Source: Desulfobacterales bacterium (GTDB taxonomy: Bacteria > Desulfobacterota > Desulfobacteria > Desulfobacterales > JARGFK01). From it: a DNA stretch of 62,516 bases. Both the position numbers and the translations under genes were made by a program. The stretch lies in the NCBI GenBank assembly GCA_029211065.1, contig JARGFK010000005.1:14623-77138 (forward strand), read 5' to 3'. The first letter of the stretch is position 1. Every line of letters starts with the position of its first letter. Shown here piece after piece: positions 18,601-27,374 of this stretch. Below the pieces are notes generated by a model. It made no database searches. It saw nothing but the letters and a program-made list of their open reading frames with translations, and was not told the DNA's origin.

Positions 18601-19932
18601 CTATTTCATGAAGGGATATACCCACAGCGCCATGGTGATGGCATAGCAAACAACCAGTGAGACGAGGACATAGATAACGGTGTAACTTAAAAATTCCTTC
18701 AGGGGGACCTTGCGCCCGTCTTCTTTTTCTCCCAGGTTGACGGCCACAAACAGGGCCGGCGCGCCGGCGATGGTCAGGTTGCTCCCCAGGGTGCCGGCCC
18801 ACAAGAGCGCCCAGTAGAGCGGCCAGGGCTGGACGTCGGGAGATTGGGCCGATAGATCGCGGATGACATAGAGCAGTGTCAGGATATAGGCGTCATGCTC
18901 GACAATGCCGCAAATGGCCGCAGACACCCAGTACAAAACGGTGGTTCCCAACACCAGACTCGACTGGATAAAAGGAACAAGCCAGTGGGCGACCGCTTCG
19001 ATGACACCGCCTTTTTCAAGACCGCCCACCAGGGCGAACAGGCTTACATAAAACATGACCGCGCGCCAGTCCAGCTCAGCCAGGATTTCTTCAAATGTCG
19101 GAACCTTGCCGACTTTTTTCTTGAAGATTTCCAGTAGAAACACCAGGATGGCGGCGCCGCACAGGGTGATCCAACCCAGATGGACCCCGAACACCGGCCG
19201 GAATGCCATGGACAGGATGGTCCCGACAAAGCACAGGCAGACCAGCCAGGCAAAGAGATTGTTTTTGATGTATTTCGTTGGGTTCTGTTCGGCAGGGTCA
19301 AACTGCATCTTTTGGCCGCGCAGTTTTTTTGCGAAAATGAAATAGAAAACCAGAATTACGAAGGCATAGGTGGCGGTGAGCACAAAAAAGGAGGACGGTC
19401 GGCCGGAATGCCACAGGAACCCGTCAAATTCAATGCCGGTGACGGAATGCAGGAGCTGGGGCGGCAGGTCCCCCAAAAGCAGGCCGGTCCCCATGAAATT
19501 TGAACACAGACCCACAAACAGGATGGCGCCGTAAGCCGGGAATTTGTACTCCCGGCTGACGGCAAACAAGACCGGCGCCATCATCAGGACCACCACCACA
19601 TTGTCCACCAGCAGCGAGATAAAACCGGAGGCCGTACCGATCATCGTGATGAAAAGGGCCACATTCCCTTTTGAAAGAATCAGGAGTTTGGTTGCCATGT
19701 ATTCCGGCAGGCCGGTTTTGCCCAGATAGGTGGCGATGATCCAGATGCCGATGAGGATAAAAATGACGTTCCAGTCCACCACCTTGAAGGCATCAAGGTC
19801 GGTCATGACGCCGAAGACGATCATGGCGAATACACCCAGGAAAGCGGCGATGACCGTATCAATAAACCCGGTGATCACCAGAAAGATACTGATCAGAAAG
19901 ATAATGATCGCTACAAGCATTAACGGCTCCAT
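18601..19932 (-). CDS. ArsB/NhaD-type ion transporter (IT superfamily)
   Basis: A 443-residue carrier with about 11 hydrophobic segments. Motifs of the NhaD/ArsB branch are visible: ISLLVDNVVVVLMMAPV, NFMGTGLLLGDLPPQLL, and GTLGSNLTIAGAPALFVAV in the second half. The family includes Na+/H+ antiporters, arsenite efflux pumps and dicarboxylate/sulfate-like symporters, so the substrate cannot be named. The ATG has an AAGGAG site and a canonical sigma-54 promoter lies about 140 bp upstream; a clear terminator follows. It is a monocistronic unit between a TauE/SafE gene and a small CBS gene. Confidence 0.88.
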   Translation of the reverse strand: MEPLMLVAIIIFLISIFLVITGFIDTVIAAFLGVFAMIVFGVMTDLDAFKVVDWNVIFILIGIWIIATYLGKTGLPEYMATKLLILSKGNVALFITMIGTASGFISLLVDNVVVVLMMAPVLFAVSREYKFPAYGAILFVGLCSNFMGTGLLLGDLPPQLLHSVTGIEFDGFLWHSGRPSSFFVLTATYAFVILVFYFIFAKKLRGQKMQFDPAEQNPTKYIKNNLFAWLVCLCFVGTILSMAFRPVFGVHLGWITLCGAAILVFLLEIFKKKVGKVPTFEEILAELDWRAVMFYVSLFALVGGLEKGGVIEAVAHWLVPFIQSSLVLGTTVLYWVSAAICGIVEHDAYILTLLYVIRDLSAQSPDVQPWPLYWALLWAGTLGSNLTIAGAPALFVAVNLGEKEDGRKVPLKEFLSYTVIYVLVSLVVCYAITMALWVYPFMK

Positions 19933-20071
19933 GACAACTCCTTTCGCTATAAATCAACTCTGTATAGAACGTGGGCATCCATCACAAATCAGGGGTTATT
20001 TATTTTATAAGCACTTTCAATGCAAGAAAGTTTTCAGCATATCTCTAAAAAAGATCGGTATCATCAGAACA

Positions 20072-20087
20072 GCAAATTATGTGCCAA
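20072..20087 (-). promoter_or_regulatory. Canonical sigma-54 (-24/-12) promoter
   Basis: On the minus strand: TGGCAC-ATAAT-TTGCT. Both invariant dinucleotides (GG at -24, GC at -12) have correct spacing. The expected transcript start is near 20,060, giving a leader of about 128 nt before the ArsB/NhaD-type ATG at 19,932. Sigma-54 promoters need an AAA+ activator such as the NtrC-type protein at 23,669-25,075. Confidence 0.8.
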
Positions 20088-20114
20088 AAAAATCGTGTAA
20101 CCAAGCATTCTTGA

Positions 20115-20370
20115 AATCCCTCCCGAGAGGCTGTCCGATAACCTATAATTCCTCTCCCCCTTGTGGGGAGAGGTTAGGTGAGGGGGGGAAATAAATTCGG
20201 ATAGTTACACCCCTGGTCGCTTTTTCGGCGCCGCCGTAGGCGGGTAAACCTCACCCCGACCCTCTCCCAAGATGGGAGAGGGAGTTATCGGTCAGGCTCC
20301 CGACCTCCCTTTATAAAAGGGAGGAGGCGTATTCCCCCTTTATTAAAGGAGGCAAGGGGGATTTTCTATG
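20115..20370. repeat. Nested GC-rich inverted repeats
   Basis: An outer inverted pair, GGCTGTCCGATAAC near 20,120 and GTTATCGGTCAGGCTC near 20,285, encloses two CCTCTCCC...GGGAGAGG hairpins. CCTCCCTTTATAAAAGGGAGG and a CCCCCTTTATTAAAGGAGG-type palindrome follow. No gene is seen. Together with the flanks this explains most of the interval 19,933-20,558 apart from the promoters. Confidence 0.7.
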
Positions 20371-20448
20371 GGGCGTTTTGCAAGGGTCTTGCGTCAACCC
20401 GGGGGTTACACCGGTGTCACCCCGAAGAGACGGATGCATCATTAGCAC

Positions 20449-20462
20449 CGATTCCCGAATCG
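20449..20462. promoter_or_regulatory. Palindrome, possible activator site
   Basis: Perfect dyad CGATTC-CC-GAATCG about 100 bp upstream of the sigma-54 promoter at 20,559, a usual distance for an enhancer-binding activator. A second perfect palindrome, ACACCGGTGT, is at 20,408-20,417. Neither was found upstream of the other sigma-54 promoters, so the assignment is speculative. Confidence 0.25.
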
Positions 20463-20558
20463 CAACGTTTTTCAGGATTGTGGTGAAAAGACAGGGAAAT
20501 TAAGCCTGATAAAAGCAATTGGACGGATTTACCCTGGAGAAAATTAGCTTAAAATAAA

Positions 20559-20574
20559 TGGCACCTCTTTTGCA
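20559..20574 (+). promoter_or_regulatory. Canonical sigma-54 (-24/-12) promoter
   Basis: TGGCAC-CTCTT-TTGCA matches the sigma-54 consensus at every key position. The predicted transcript start is near 20,585, about 42 nt before the ATG of the one-CBS-domain gene at 20,627. Confidence 0.88.
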
Positions 20575-20626
20575 AAGATATAGAAACGACCGTTGTTTAT
20601 CCATTTGACATTAGCGGAAACCTGCC

Positions 20627-20884
20627 ATGCGCCAAAAAAAAGTAATCGAAATAGTAGTCCCCTATCAAGAAGGCACGCCGTATCCTCCCGCGGTAACGAT
20701 GAACGATAAGATTGTCCACGCCGTTGAGCTGATGGTGAATAACGGCATCCACCAGATCGCGGTGGTTCGCAACAATCGCCCGGTGGGAATGATTCGGCTG
20801 GAAGATGCTTTTCGCAAACTGGGTCTGCAAGGACCGCTCCCGAAAGATCGCGCTTATTTTTCAAGAGAAAGAAACAAATCATAA
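20627..20884 (+). CDS. Small single-CBS-domain protein
   Basis: 85 residues, essentially one CBS motif: a beta strand, the helix TMNDKIVHAVELMVNNGIHQ, then IAVVRNNRPVGMIRLEDAF. CBS motifs work in pairs, so it should form a homodimer or pair with another CBS protein such as the receiver-CBS product at 15,157-16,002. A canonical sigma-54 promoter precedes it, so the gene is probably controlled together with the divergent carrier at 18,601-19,932. No DNA-binding or catalytic part. The likely role is an adenylate-sensing regulatory subunit; the partner is unknown. Confidence 0.85.
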   Translation: MRQKKVIEIVVPYQEGTPYPPAVTMNDKIVHAVELMVNNGIHQIAVVRNNRPVGMIRLEDAFRKLGLQGPLPKDRAYFSRERNKS

Positions 20885-20934
20885 CATAGATCTTGTAAAA
20901 TCCAAGGTATAAAAAGACTCAACAGATAAAATCC

Positions 20935-21010
20935 GAAGCACAAATTCGGATTTCGAATTTTGCTAATGACTTATGCGTAAAACACGCCCTCTGGGCTTAG
21001 ACCAAAGCCG
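20935..21010. repeat. TTCGAA / CCTCTGGGCTTA repeat segment
   Basis: Contains CAAATTCGGATTTCGAATTT followed by GCGTAAAACACGCCCTCTGGGCTTA. The same order of segments occurs at 13,085-13,175, in both cases directly downstream (minus strand) of a signal-transduction gene or remnant. It looks like a common downstream unit carried along when the genes duplicated. Confidence 0.55.
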
Positions 21011-21030
21011 GCTCCTTTGGGGTCGGATAT

Positions 21031-21210
21031 TTACTCTTTAAACCCCTCTGTCTCAACTCCCGTTTCTTTGATCAGCCGGTGAAGATACTGTCGCTGGGTA
21101 CCGGCCAGTTCACCTGGATTGAGGTCTTCCGGAACCGTTATCCATAGATCACTCGCTTGTCTTTGGCACGCCTGCAACACTTGTTTTCTGATTTGTCTTG
21201 CCTTATTTCT
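21031..21210 (-). pseudogene. Remnant of an NtrC-family regulator C-terminus
   Basis: A 59-codon open stretch on the minus strand ending in TAA at 21,031-21,033, without a start codon in a sensible place. Its end reads AGTQRQYLHRLIKETGVE, against AGIQRQYLHRLMKEAGVD at the C-terminus of the intact NtrC protein ending at 23,669; 14 of the first 17 residues are identical. This is the DNA-recognition helix of a Fis-type HTH domain. The upstream part no longer matches in a single frame. It appears to be the tail of a lost or deleted second NtrC-type activator. Confidence 0.7.
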
Positions 21211-21340
21211 TCAGGCATGAACAATTTTGCTTGGAGTTTCGGAGACAGATTATAGAAAATGAAAAAATGCCAAAGATTTGATGATATCGATTTCGAAATA
21301 TGTTACTGTTAATTGATTTGTATTTCGATATATGTCAATA

Positions 21341-21515
21341 GACTGGATTCCCGCCTGCGCGGGAATGACTCGGTAGTCGTTCGTTATTAACCCGGCAATT
21401 AAATATGTCATTCCGGCCCCCTGTTTTAACCGGGGCAGGCTGCGCGTAGCGGAGAGCCGGAATCCAGAAAAGTTGTTGATAATACTGGATTCCCGCCTGC
21501 GCGGGAATGACAAAA
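21341..21515. repeat. Composite intergenic repeat
   Basis: Two hairpins of the type ATTCCCGCCTGCGCGGGAAT (near 21,346 and 21,488) flank an imperfect-palindrome segment beginning TTAACCCGGCAATTAAATAT near 21,387. That segment carries CCGGGGCAGG and GCGCGTAGCGGAGAGCCGGA and recurs at 23,297-23,375, at the stop codon of the PAS protein. The rest of 21,211-21,763 shows no gene. Confidence 0.75.
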
Positions 21516-21763
21516 TGTAATGAAGAATGGGTCTGTTTAATTGCCGATTTAATAGTAACAAATTGGTAATGCTCTCGGACGAAGGACGAAGCGTTGCCTG
21601 ATTTTGGCCGGTCAACCTTTCGAGATGGTCCCATCCTGATACTTGATTATAACAGCAACGCTAAAGGCTGCTTCAAGAAAAGCATCGTCCTGTCATGTGA
21701 ATTGAACAAACACGGATGAGTAATGCACCACGACATTCTATATAACAATGTTCGGAGGTAAAG

Positions 21764-23299
21764 ATGGCAAAATACGGAACGACCTCAGATGCGCAAGAAA
21801 TTGCTTTTTGTAATGGGGACATCGGCTACCGCGGAATTGTAGATCATATCAATGATGGTGTTGTCATTATCAGAGACGGGAAAATCGTGTTTGCAAACAG
21901 GGCCTTTTATGAAATCTGCCGGAAAAGCCCCAAAGATGTTTTGGAAACGGAATTTGCGGAACTGATCGTTCCTTCGGACAGGAAAGCAGTAACGACGTTT
22001 TTTGCAGAAAGAATAACAACCGGCGGTTTTCCCGACAGGATCGACTTTACCATGATGCGGCCTAAAGAAGACGGCATTCTGGAGATGAAGGTGAACGTCA
22101 TCAAATGCGCCGGAAGTCCGGCGATACTGGGAGCTCTCACGGATGTCACCGAAAGGAGAAAGACCCGGATCGAGCTCCAGAAGATGAAGGACAGGTTTGA
22201 AAGCATCCTGCATTCCATGAATGATGTCGTCGTTTCAGTTTCACCCCATGATCTTTCAATCCTTGCCATCAACCCTTCGGCCGAAGTCCTCTATGAAATA
22301 CCACTCAGGGACTTTCGCTCCGGAAATAGACATATCATGGAATTTGTTCATCCCGAAGATTCGGAGAAGGTCAGACAGTTCTACAAATCGCTTTCCGAGC
22401 TTGAGTTTGCAGATCTTTCCTACAGGATTGTCAGTAACAATAAGGGGGTCAAATGGGTTTTGGATGAAGGCCGGATCGTGTATGCCGAAGGGGGCGGGGG
22501 CCGGGTCCGTAGAATCGATCACGTAATCCGGGATATTACCGAAGAGAAGAAGGCTCTGGACGCCTTGAAGCAGAGTGAAGAAAAATACCGCAGCTTTTTT
22601 CAATCCACAAACGACATGGCCTACGCCGTCACGCCGGAGGGAATCTTCATGGATATCAACGACGCCGGTCTCAAACTTCTCGGTTTCAAAACCAGAGAAG
22701 AGGCCCTTGGTTTCAATATCATGCAAACCTATGTCGACCCTTCCGAAAGAAAAGAGCTTGTTGCCGAGCTCAGGGAGAAGGGTTATGTTGCGGGCAAGCG
22801 TGTCAGGTTAAAAAACAGGGCGGGAGAGGTTGTCGAAGTGGCGATCACTGCCCGGGCAAAAATAAATGATGCCGGAGATCTTGTTCATTATGAAGGCCTC
22901 GCCCACAACATCACCAAAGCCATGGAGGATCAGAGAAACAGGGTCCTGCGCAATGCGGCCGGAAGCATGTGTCACTACCTGAATACCCATCTGGCGTCTT
23001 TGCTCTTCTCAAGGGAGTGTATGGCGGAAGATTTGAAGTCTCTCGATGGTCTTGTTCGGACCCATGCCGACGGAAGACCTCCCGGCGACATCTTGAAACA
23101 AATGAAGGAAACGCTGGCTTCTTTGAAGGAATCCTCTGGCGAAGTGGGCAATGCCTATGAAAAGATAGCCCAGGTGACAGCGGCTTTTAATTCGGCATTC
23201 CTCACGTACAGGGAAGAAGCATACCTTAATAGAACGATTCTCGATATATTCCACTCCACCGGAGGAAAAGAGAATCCGGATGATGGCAAAGCACATTAA
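21764..23299 (+). CDS. Triple-PAS signalling protein without a catalytic domain
   Basis: A 511-residue cytoplasmic protein with three PAS domains (about residues 20-135, 140-265 and 275-385), each with S-box sequence and PAC-type ends such as LTDVTERRKT, IRDITEEKK and LAHNITKAM. Residues 395-480 resemble the dimerization/phospho-acceptor helices of a kinase: AAGSMCHYLNTHLASLL with H404 where the H box should be. No ATPase domain follows, so it cannot autophosphorylate alone. Its stop codon coincides with the first bases of a repeat at 23,297, so the 3' end may have been truncated. The ATG has a CGGAGG site. It is alone on the plus strand in this region. Confidence 0.85.
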   Translation: MAKYGTTSDAQEIAFCNGDIGYRGIVDHINDGVVIIRDGKIVFANRAFYEICRKSPKDVLETEFAELIVPSDRKAVTTFFAERITTGGFPDRIDFTMMRPKEDGILEMKVNVIKCAGSPAILGALTDVTERRKTRIELQKMKDRFESILHSMNDVVVSVSPHDLSILAINPSAEVLYEIPLRDFRSGNRHIMEFVHPEDSEKVRQFYKSLSELEFADLSYRIVSNNKGVKWVLDEGRIVYAEGGGGRVRRIDHVIRDITEEKKALDALKQSEEKYRSFFQSTNDMAYAVTPEGIFMDINDAGLKLLGFKTREEALGFNIMQTYVDPSERKELVAELREKGYVAGKRVRLKNRAGEVVEVAITARAKINDAGDLVHYEGLAHNITKAMEDQRNRVLRNAAGSMCHYLNTHLASLLFSRECMAEDLKSLDGLVRTHADGRPPGDILKQMKETLASLKESSGEVGNAYEKIAQVTAAFNSAFLTYREEAYLNRTILDIFHSTGGKENPDDGKAH

Positions 23300-23615
23300 C
23301 CCGGCAATTAAATATGTCATTCCGGCCCCCTGTTTTCACCGGGGCAGGTTGCGCGTAGCGGAGAGCCGGAATCCAGTGATTTCACCACGCTAAAGCGTGG
23401 CTGGATACCTGCCTACGAGGTTGTGTCATAATTGTTAAAATGGATTCTTTTTCTCCACGTCATGCCGGACCTGGTCCGGCATCCAGATGAACACCCACTT
23501 GAAAACATTCTGGATTCCGGGTCAAGCCCGGAATGACGAAAAATCTTGGATCTCTGGCTTTTATAATTACGACACAGTCTCCTACGCAGGCATGACGGGA
23601 TTTGGGACTTTTTAC
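23297..23615. repeat. Intergenic repeat (copy 4), interrupted by another element
   Basis: Starts with the TTAACCCGGCAATT segment also seen near 21,387, continues with the CGCTAAAGCGTGGCTGGAT core of the elements at 2766 and 5910, and ends with GACTTTTTAC at 23,615. It is split after CCTACG at 23,417 by a 163 bp insertion and resumes with the same CCTACG at 23,581. Confidence 0.85.
23418..23580. mobile_element. MITE-like insertion with 6 bp target duplication
   Basis: 163 bp with imperfect terminal inverted repeats: AGGTTGTGTCATAATT at the left, AGACTGTGTCGTAATT at the right on the minus strand. It is flanked on both sides by CCTACG (23,412-23,417 and 23,581-23,586). Removing it and one CCTACG restores the uninterrupted host repeat seen at 5910-6033. 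It encodes no protein and has two internal hairpins (CCGGACCTGGTCCGG and ATTCCGGGTCAAGCCCGGAAT). It must have been moved by a transposase encoded elsewhere. Confidence 0.85.
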
Positions 23616-23668
23616 GAATGTGTCAATACTCTTTCGAGACGATTAATTAAGATACTAAGTGCTTCCGA

Positions 23669-25075
23669 TCATATGTCCTTTCCACCTTTGAACATATCGG
23701 CATCCACCCCTGCTTCCTTCATCAGCCGATGAAGGTATTGCCTTTGAATCCCGGCCATCTCAGACGCCCGGCTGATGTTGCCGCCGCTTTTGCGAAGCAG
23801 CGCTTCGATATAGTACTTATGAAACAGTTGGATCATGTTGTCTTTGGCCTCTTTAAAGGAGATGTCCGCCATTTTCGGGGCCATTATCGGCGCCAGGTGA
23901 TCTTGGGCGCTTTCAATTGAGAGATCGTCCGGTTCCAACGAGTCGCCCCGGCAGAAAATGACGCCGCGTTCAATGATATTCTCCAGCTCGCGCACGTTTC
24001 CTTTGTAGTCGTGCGCCATCAGCGCCTGCATGGCGGCAGTGGAGATGTCGCCAATATCCTTCTGATTGATGCGGGTGTATTTTTTCAGAAAATGAAAACA
24101 GAGCAGGGGGATGTCCTGCTTTCGATCCTTAAGAGGCGGCAGATCAAAACGGATGACGTTCAGGCGGTAGTATAGGTCCTCGCGAAAACGTTTTTCCTGG
24201 ATGTCGGCGGCCAGATCATGGTTGGTGGCGGCAATAAAGCGCAAATCCGCCTTGAACGTTTTGACATTGCCCACCGGCTTATATTCGCCTTCCTGCAGGA
24301 GCCGCAGCAGTTTGGTTTGCAAACGCGTTGAAAGGTCGCCGATTTCGTCCAGAAACAGCGTGCCTTCATGGGCTTCTTCCACCAGTCCCTTCTTGTCCTT
24401 CCAGGCGCCGGTAAAGGCGCCTTTCACATGTCCGAAAAGCTCGCTTTCGATCACTTCTTCCGGAAGGGCGGTGCAGTTGATGGTAATAAAATTTTTGGCT
24501 CGGCGTAAGCTGTGCTGATGGATGGCCCGGGCCACCAGCTCCTTGCCGGTCCCGCTGGGTCCTGTTATCAGGACGGTTCCCATGGTGGGTGCGACCTGTC
24601 GGATGCGTTCGAATATACTGCCCATCACACGGGTCGAACCGATCAAAGAAGAGAACTGGCCGCTTTCCGCCAGGGCCTGGTGCAGTTCCAGGTTTTCTCT
24701 GACCATCTGCTGCCATTTCATGACCTTGTCGATGGTCAGGAGGATGCGTTCACGCCGGAACGGCTTGGTGATGTAGTCATAAGCGCCTTTTCGGATCGCT
24801 TCCACCGCAGTATCGATGGTGGCAAACGCCGTCAGGATGACCACCGAGGTCTTGGGCCGGATCTTTTTAGCCTCTTCCAGCAGCTTGATGCCGTCCATTT
24901 TGGGCATTTTTAAATCGGTTATCACCAGATCAAAATGATTATTTTTAAACAAATCAAGGGCGCGGAATGGATTGGTTTCGGTGTGCAATTCATGGTCGGT
25001 TTCTTCGGAAATAATCCGCTGCAGCAGCAGCAGCATGTCTTTTTCATCGTCGACAACTAAAATTTTACCGACCAT
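23669..25075 (-). CDS. Sigma-54-dependent NtrC-family response regulator
   Basis: 468 residues: REC domain (1-120; D9/D10, D54 in DLKMPKMDG, TKP lysine), AAA+ sigma-54 interaction domain (about 145-380), and a C-terminal Fis-type HTH (about 425-460, ISRASEMAGIQRQYLHRLMKE). The AAA+ part has Walker A GPSGTGKE, the GAFTGA loop that contacts sigma-54, Walker B GTLFLDEIGD and an arginine-containing sensor region. It should activate -24/-12 promoters by ATP hydrolysis when phosphorylated. Its ATG overlaps the stop of the Cache-PAS kinase by one base, so they form a pair. It is the last gene of the array behind the sigma-54 promoter at 34,167, which suggests autoregulation. Confidence 0.95.
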   Translation of the reverse strand: MVGKILVVDDEKDMLLLLQRIISEETDHELHTETNPFRALDLFKNNHFDLVITDLKMPKMDGIKLLEEAKKIRPKTSVVILTAFATIDTAVEAIRKGAYDYITKPFRRERILLTIDKVMKWQQMVRENLELHQALAESGQFSSLIGSTRVMGSIFERIRQVAPTMGTVLITGPSGTGKELVARAIHQHSLRRAKNFITINCTALPEEVIESELFGHVKGAFTGAWKDKKGLVEEAHEGTLFLDEIGDLSTRLQTKLLRLLQEGEYKPVGNVKTFKADLRFIAATNHDLAADIQEKRFREDLYYRLNVIRFDLPPLKDRKQDIPLLCFHFLKKYTRINQKDIGDISTAAMQALMAHDYKGNVRELENIIERGVIFCRGDSLEPDDLSIESAQDHLAPIMAPKMADISFKEAKDNMIQLFHKYYIEALLRKSGGNISRASEMAGIQRQYLHRLMKEAGVDADMFKGGKDI

Positions 25076-27210
25076 TATTCCTCCCGCGGTTTCGTGAGCA
25101 ATTTAATGGTAAAAAGCGTCCCCTTTTTTTTGCCGAGGTTGGTTTCGGTGGCGCTGACACAATCAATGGAGCCGCCGTACTTTGAAATAATGCCGTAGCT
25201 GACAAACAGGCCCAGTCCGGTTCCGGCCCCTTCCGGCTTGGTTGTAAAAAAGGGTTCGAAAATATGATCCATATCTTCGGGACGAATACCGATGCCGTCG
25301 TCCTGAAATTGAACAACGGCTTTGCGGCTGCCTTTTTCAAAATCTGTTTTAATCTGCAGGACGCCGCCGTTCTCTATGGCCGCAACGGCATTGTTGATCA
25401 GATTTAAAAAGACCTGCTGCAGTTGTCGAAATTCTCCTTTCACCAGCGGGATATTGTCTGCAAACCGGGTGATCAGCTCGATATTATTCATCTCCAGGTT
25501 ATGCCGCACGACTTTGATGATCTCCGTCAGACAATGATTGAGATCCGAATACTCATAGTCGCCTTCCCCAAAACGGGCGAAACTCAGCAGGTTTTCAACA
25601 ACCTCCTTGCAATGAAACCCCTGCCGTTCAATGGTCTTCAGATCTTCGTAATTCTGCGAGTTTTTTTCCGTTTTGCGCAGCAGGATGTCACAGAAACCTA
25701 AAATAACGCCTAAAGGATTATTGACTTCATGGGCGACTCCGGCCGCCAGGGTCCCCAGTGATGCCAGTTTTTCGGCATTGATCAACTGGTTCTCCAGATT
25801 TTTGCTTTCGGTGATGTCACGGGCGATACATAAGACCGATCCGGTTTCGCCGGCTTCATTTTTGATGGGCATGAAATTGGCGCTAAGCCAAATTTCAGTC
25901 TCGCCCAAGTTTATTTTAAATTCATCCCGGGCGCTTTTTCCCAGCGTAAAGACCTGGCGTACCAGTTTAACCTGCTTTTCGGTGATTTCATCGGGAAATA
26001 AACTGTTGAGGGGTTTGCCCAAAAACTTTTCAGGCCAGCCGCCGAAGAAATTGGCCGTAAAACTGTTCATGGATTGAAACCGGCCGTCAGCATCCACCGT
26101 AAAGATAAAGTCCTCGGCGCTTTCCACCAGGGAACGGTATTTTTCTTCTGATTTTTTCAGCTCTGCGGTTCGTTGTGCAACCGTCTTTTCAAGGGTTCGC
26201 GACCACCGCAAGACAACAAACAGAACTGTGCCGGCGCCCAGCAGAATGACGGACAGAACGAACCCCTGCAGCAGCAATTGCCATAAAGCTCCTTTTTTCA
26301 GGGCGCCTTCAACCTCTGCAACGGGGGCGACCACCGCCACCGACCACTGCTGGGGCGGATTAGCGGATACGGCAATGGGGGTATAGGCGATCAACTTTTT
26401 GACTTTTCCGATAATGCCGCGGTGCCAGCCGGAAATATACCAGTCAACACCCTCCAAGCCTTTGAGCATTTTCTCTTGCTGAATAAAATTGATAACATTA
26501 TAGGATAAACTGGGGTCTTTTTCTTTTCTAACTTCGGAGGCGTTTTTCCCTACAAAATCGGAAACAGGATGGAAAAGGAAGATTCCGTTTTGATCGATTA
26601 CCCAGGCATAGCCGGTTTTACCGGAACGGATGCTGCTGAGAAAGGGAGTCAGCAACCATGAAACGTTAACGTTGAATATTAACAGTTTTGATGCATCGCC
26701 GGCAAGCGGCAAAGCGAGGGTGAGGATGATGCCGTGCGGCTTAATTTGCGGTTGCGATATGACAGCATCGCTGCCGGCCGGTTGATCCGATGTCGGCAGT
26801 TTGATTTGAATGTCATCGGCATCTTCGGTAACAGACCAACGACTGTACGGCAAGTAGCGATAGCTGTTGCGGCTGTGAAGATCGGCGACTTCTATGCGCC
26901 AAACACCGCTTTCAATGACGCGATGGAAGCTTTTCTGGATTATTTCCAGATTGGCCGTCGGTTCAAATGGTTCAGCGGAAATATCTTTACTTAAGAGTTT
27001 AATTTCCTTTTTTAAAAAGTCCAGTTCTCTTTCAATTAAAAGACTTACATTGCGGGCAATAATCAGTTGTTGCTGGTTGAACTGTTCGGTAACCAGGTCA
27101 CGCGTCTGACGGGTTGACTTTAAGCCCATCACCAGGGCGAACGCCAAAAGGACAAGCGTCGCAATGGTCACTGTGATGAAAATTCTTTTATGGATTCCCG
27201 GTGGTTGCAT
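25075..27210 (-). CDS. Cache-PAS membrane sensor histidine kinase
   Basis: 711 residues: transmembrane helix (about 12-32), large extracytoplasmic double-Cache domain (about 40-305) with a GKTGYAWVIDQNGIFLFHP element, second helix near 320-345, PAS domain (about 370-485) ending in LCIARDITESK, HisKA with H494 in AHEVNNPLG, and a full HATPase domain (DDGIGIRPED, FEPFFTTKPEGAGTGLGL). Its sensor differs from the PHFxxAV kinases of this window. It is translationally coupled to the NtrC regulator, its obvious partner. Upstream bases carry a GTTTTCTATGCTGGAATAAA segment also found before the GNAT-like gene at 12,784. Confidence 0.94.
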   Translation of the reverse strand: MQPPGIHKRIFITVTIATLVLLAFALVMGLKSTRQTRDLVTEQFNQQQLIIARNVSLLIERELDFLKKEIKLLSKDISAEPFEPTANLEIIQKSFHRVIESGVWRIEVADLHSRNSYRYLPYSRWSVTEDADDIQIKLPTSDQPAGSDAVISQPQIKPHGIILTLALPLAGDASKLLIFNVNVSWLLTPFLSSIRSGKTGYAWVIDQNGIFLFHPVSDFVGKNASEVRKEKDPSLSYNVINFIQQEKMLKGLEGVDWYISGWHRGIIGKVKKLIAYTPIAVSANPPQQWSVAVVAPVAEVEGALKKGALWQLLLQGFVLSVILLGAGTVLFVVLRWSRTLEKTVAQRTAELKKSEEKYRSLVESAEDFIFTVDADGRFQSMNSFTANFFGGWPEKFLGKPLNSLFPDEITEKQVKLVRQVFTLGKSARDEFKINLGETEIWLSANFMPIKNEAGETGSVLCIARDITESKNLENQLINAEKLASLGTLAAGVAHEVNNPLGVILGFCDILLRKTEKNSQNYEDLKTIERQGFHCKEVVENLLSFARFGEGDYEYSDLNHCLTEIIKVVRHNLEMNNIELITRFADNIPLVKGEFRQLQQVFLNLINNAVAAIENGGVLQIKTDFEKGSRKAVVQFQDDGIGIRPEDMDHIFEPFFTTKPEGAGTGLGLFVSYGIISKYGGSIDCVSATETNLGKKKGTLFTIKLLTKPREE

Positions 27211-27374
27211 TAATTTTATTCCAGCATAGAAAACCGAGCCGTCAGGGTCAGTTCAAAGTTAACCGGATTTGCCTTGGATTATTGTGTTTAAAAATACAAA
27301 TTCCAAAGACCAAATTACAAACAAATTCCCTCCGGGGGTAGCCAAAACTTGACACCCTGGGCCAGGATTCTTTA

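Noticed and set aside
21173-21188. TGGCACGCCTGCAAC near 21,173 as a sigma-54 promoter
   Set aside because: The distance between GG and GC is two bases too short and it lies inside the NtrC remnant.
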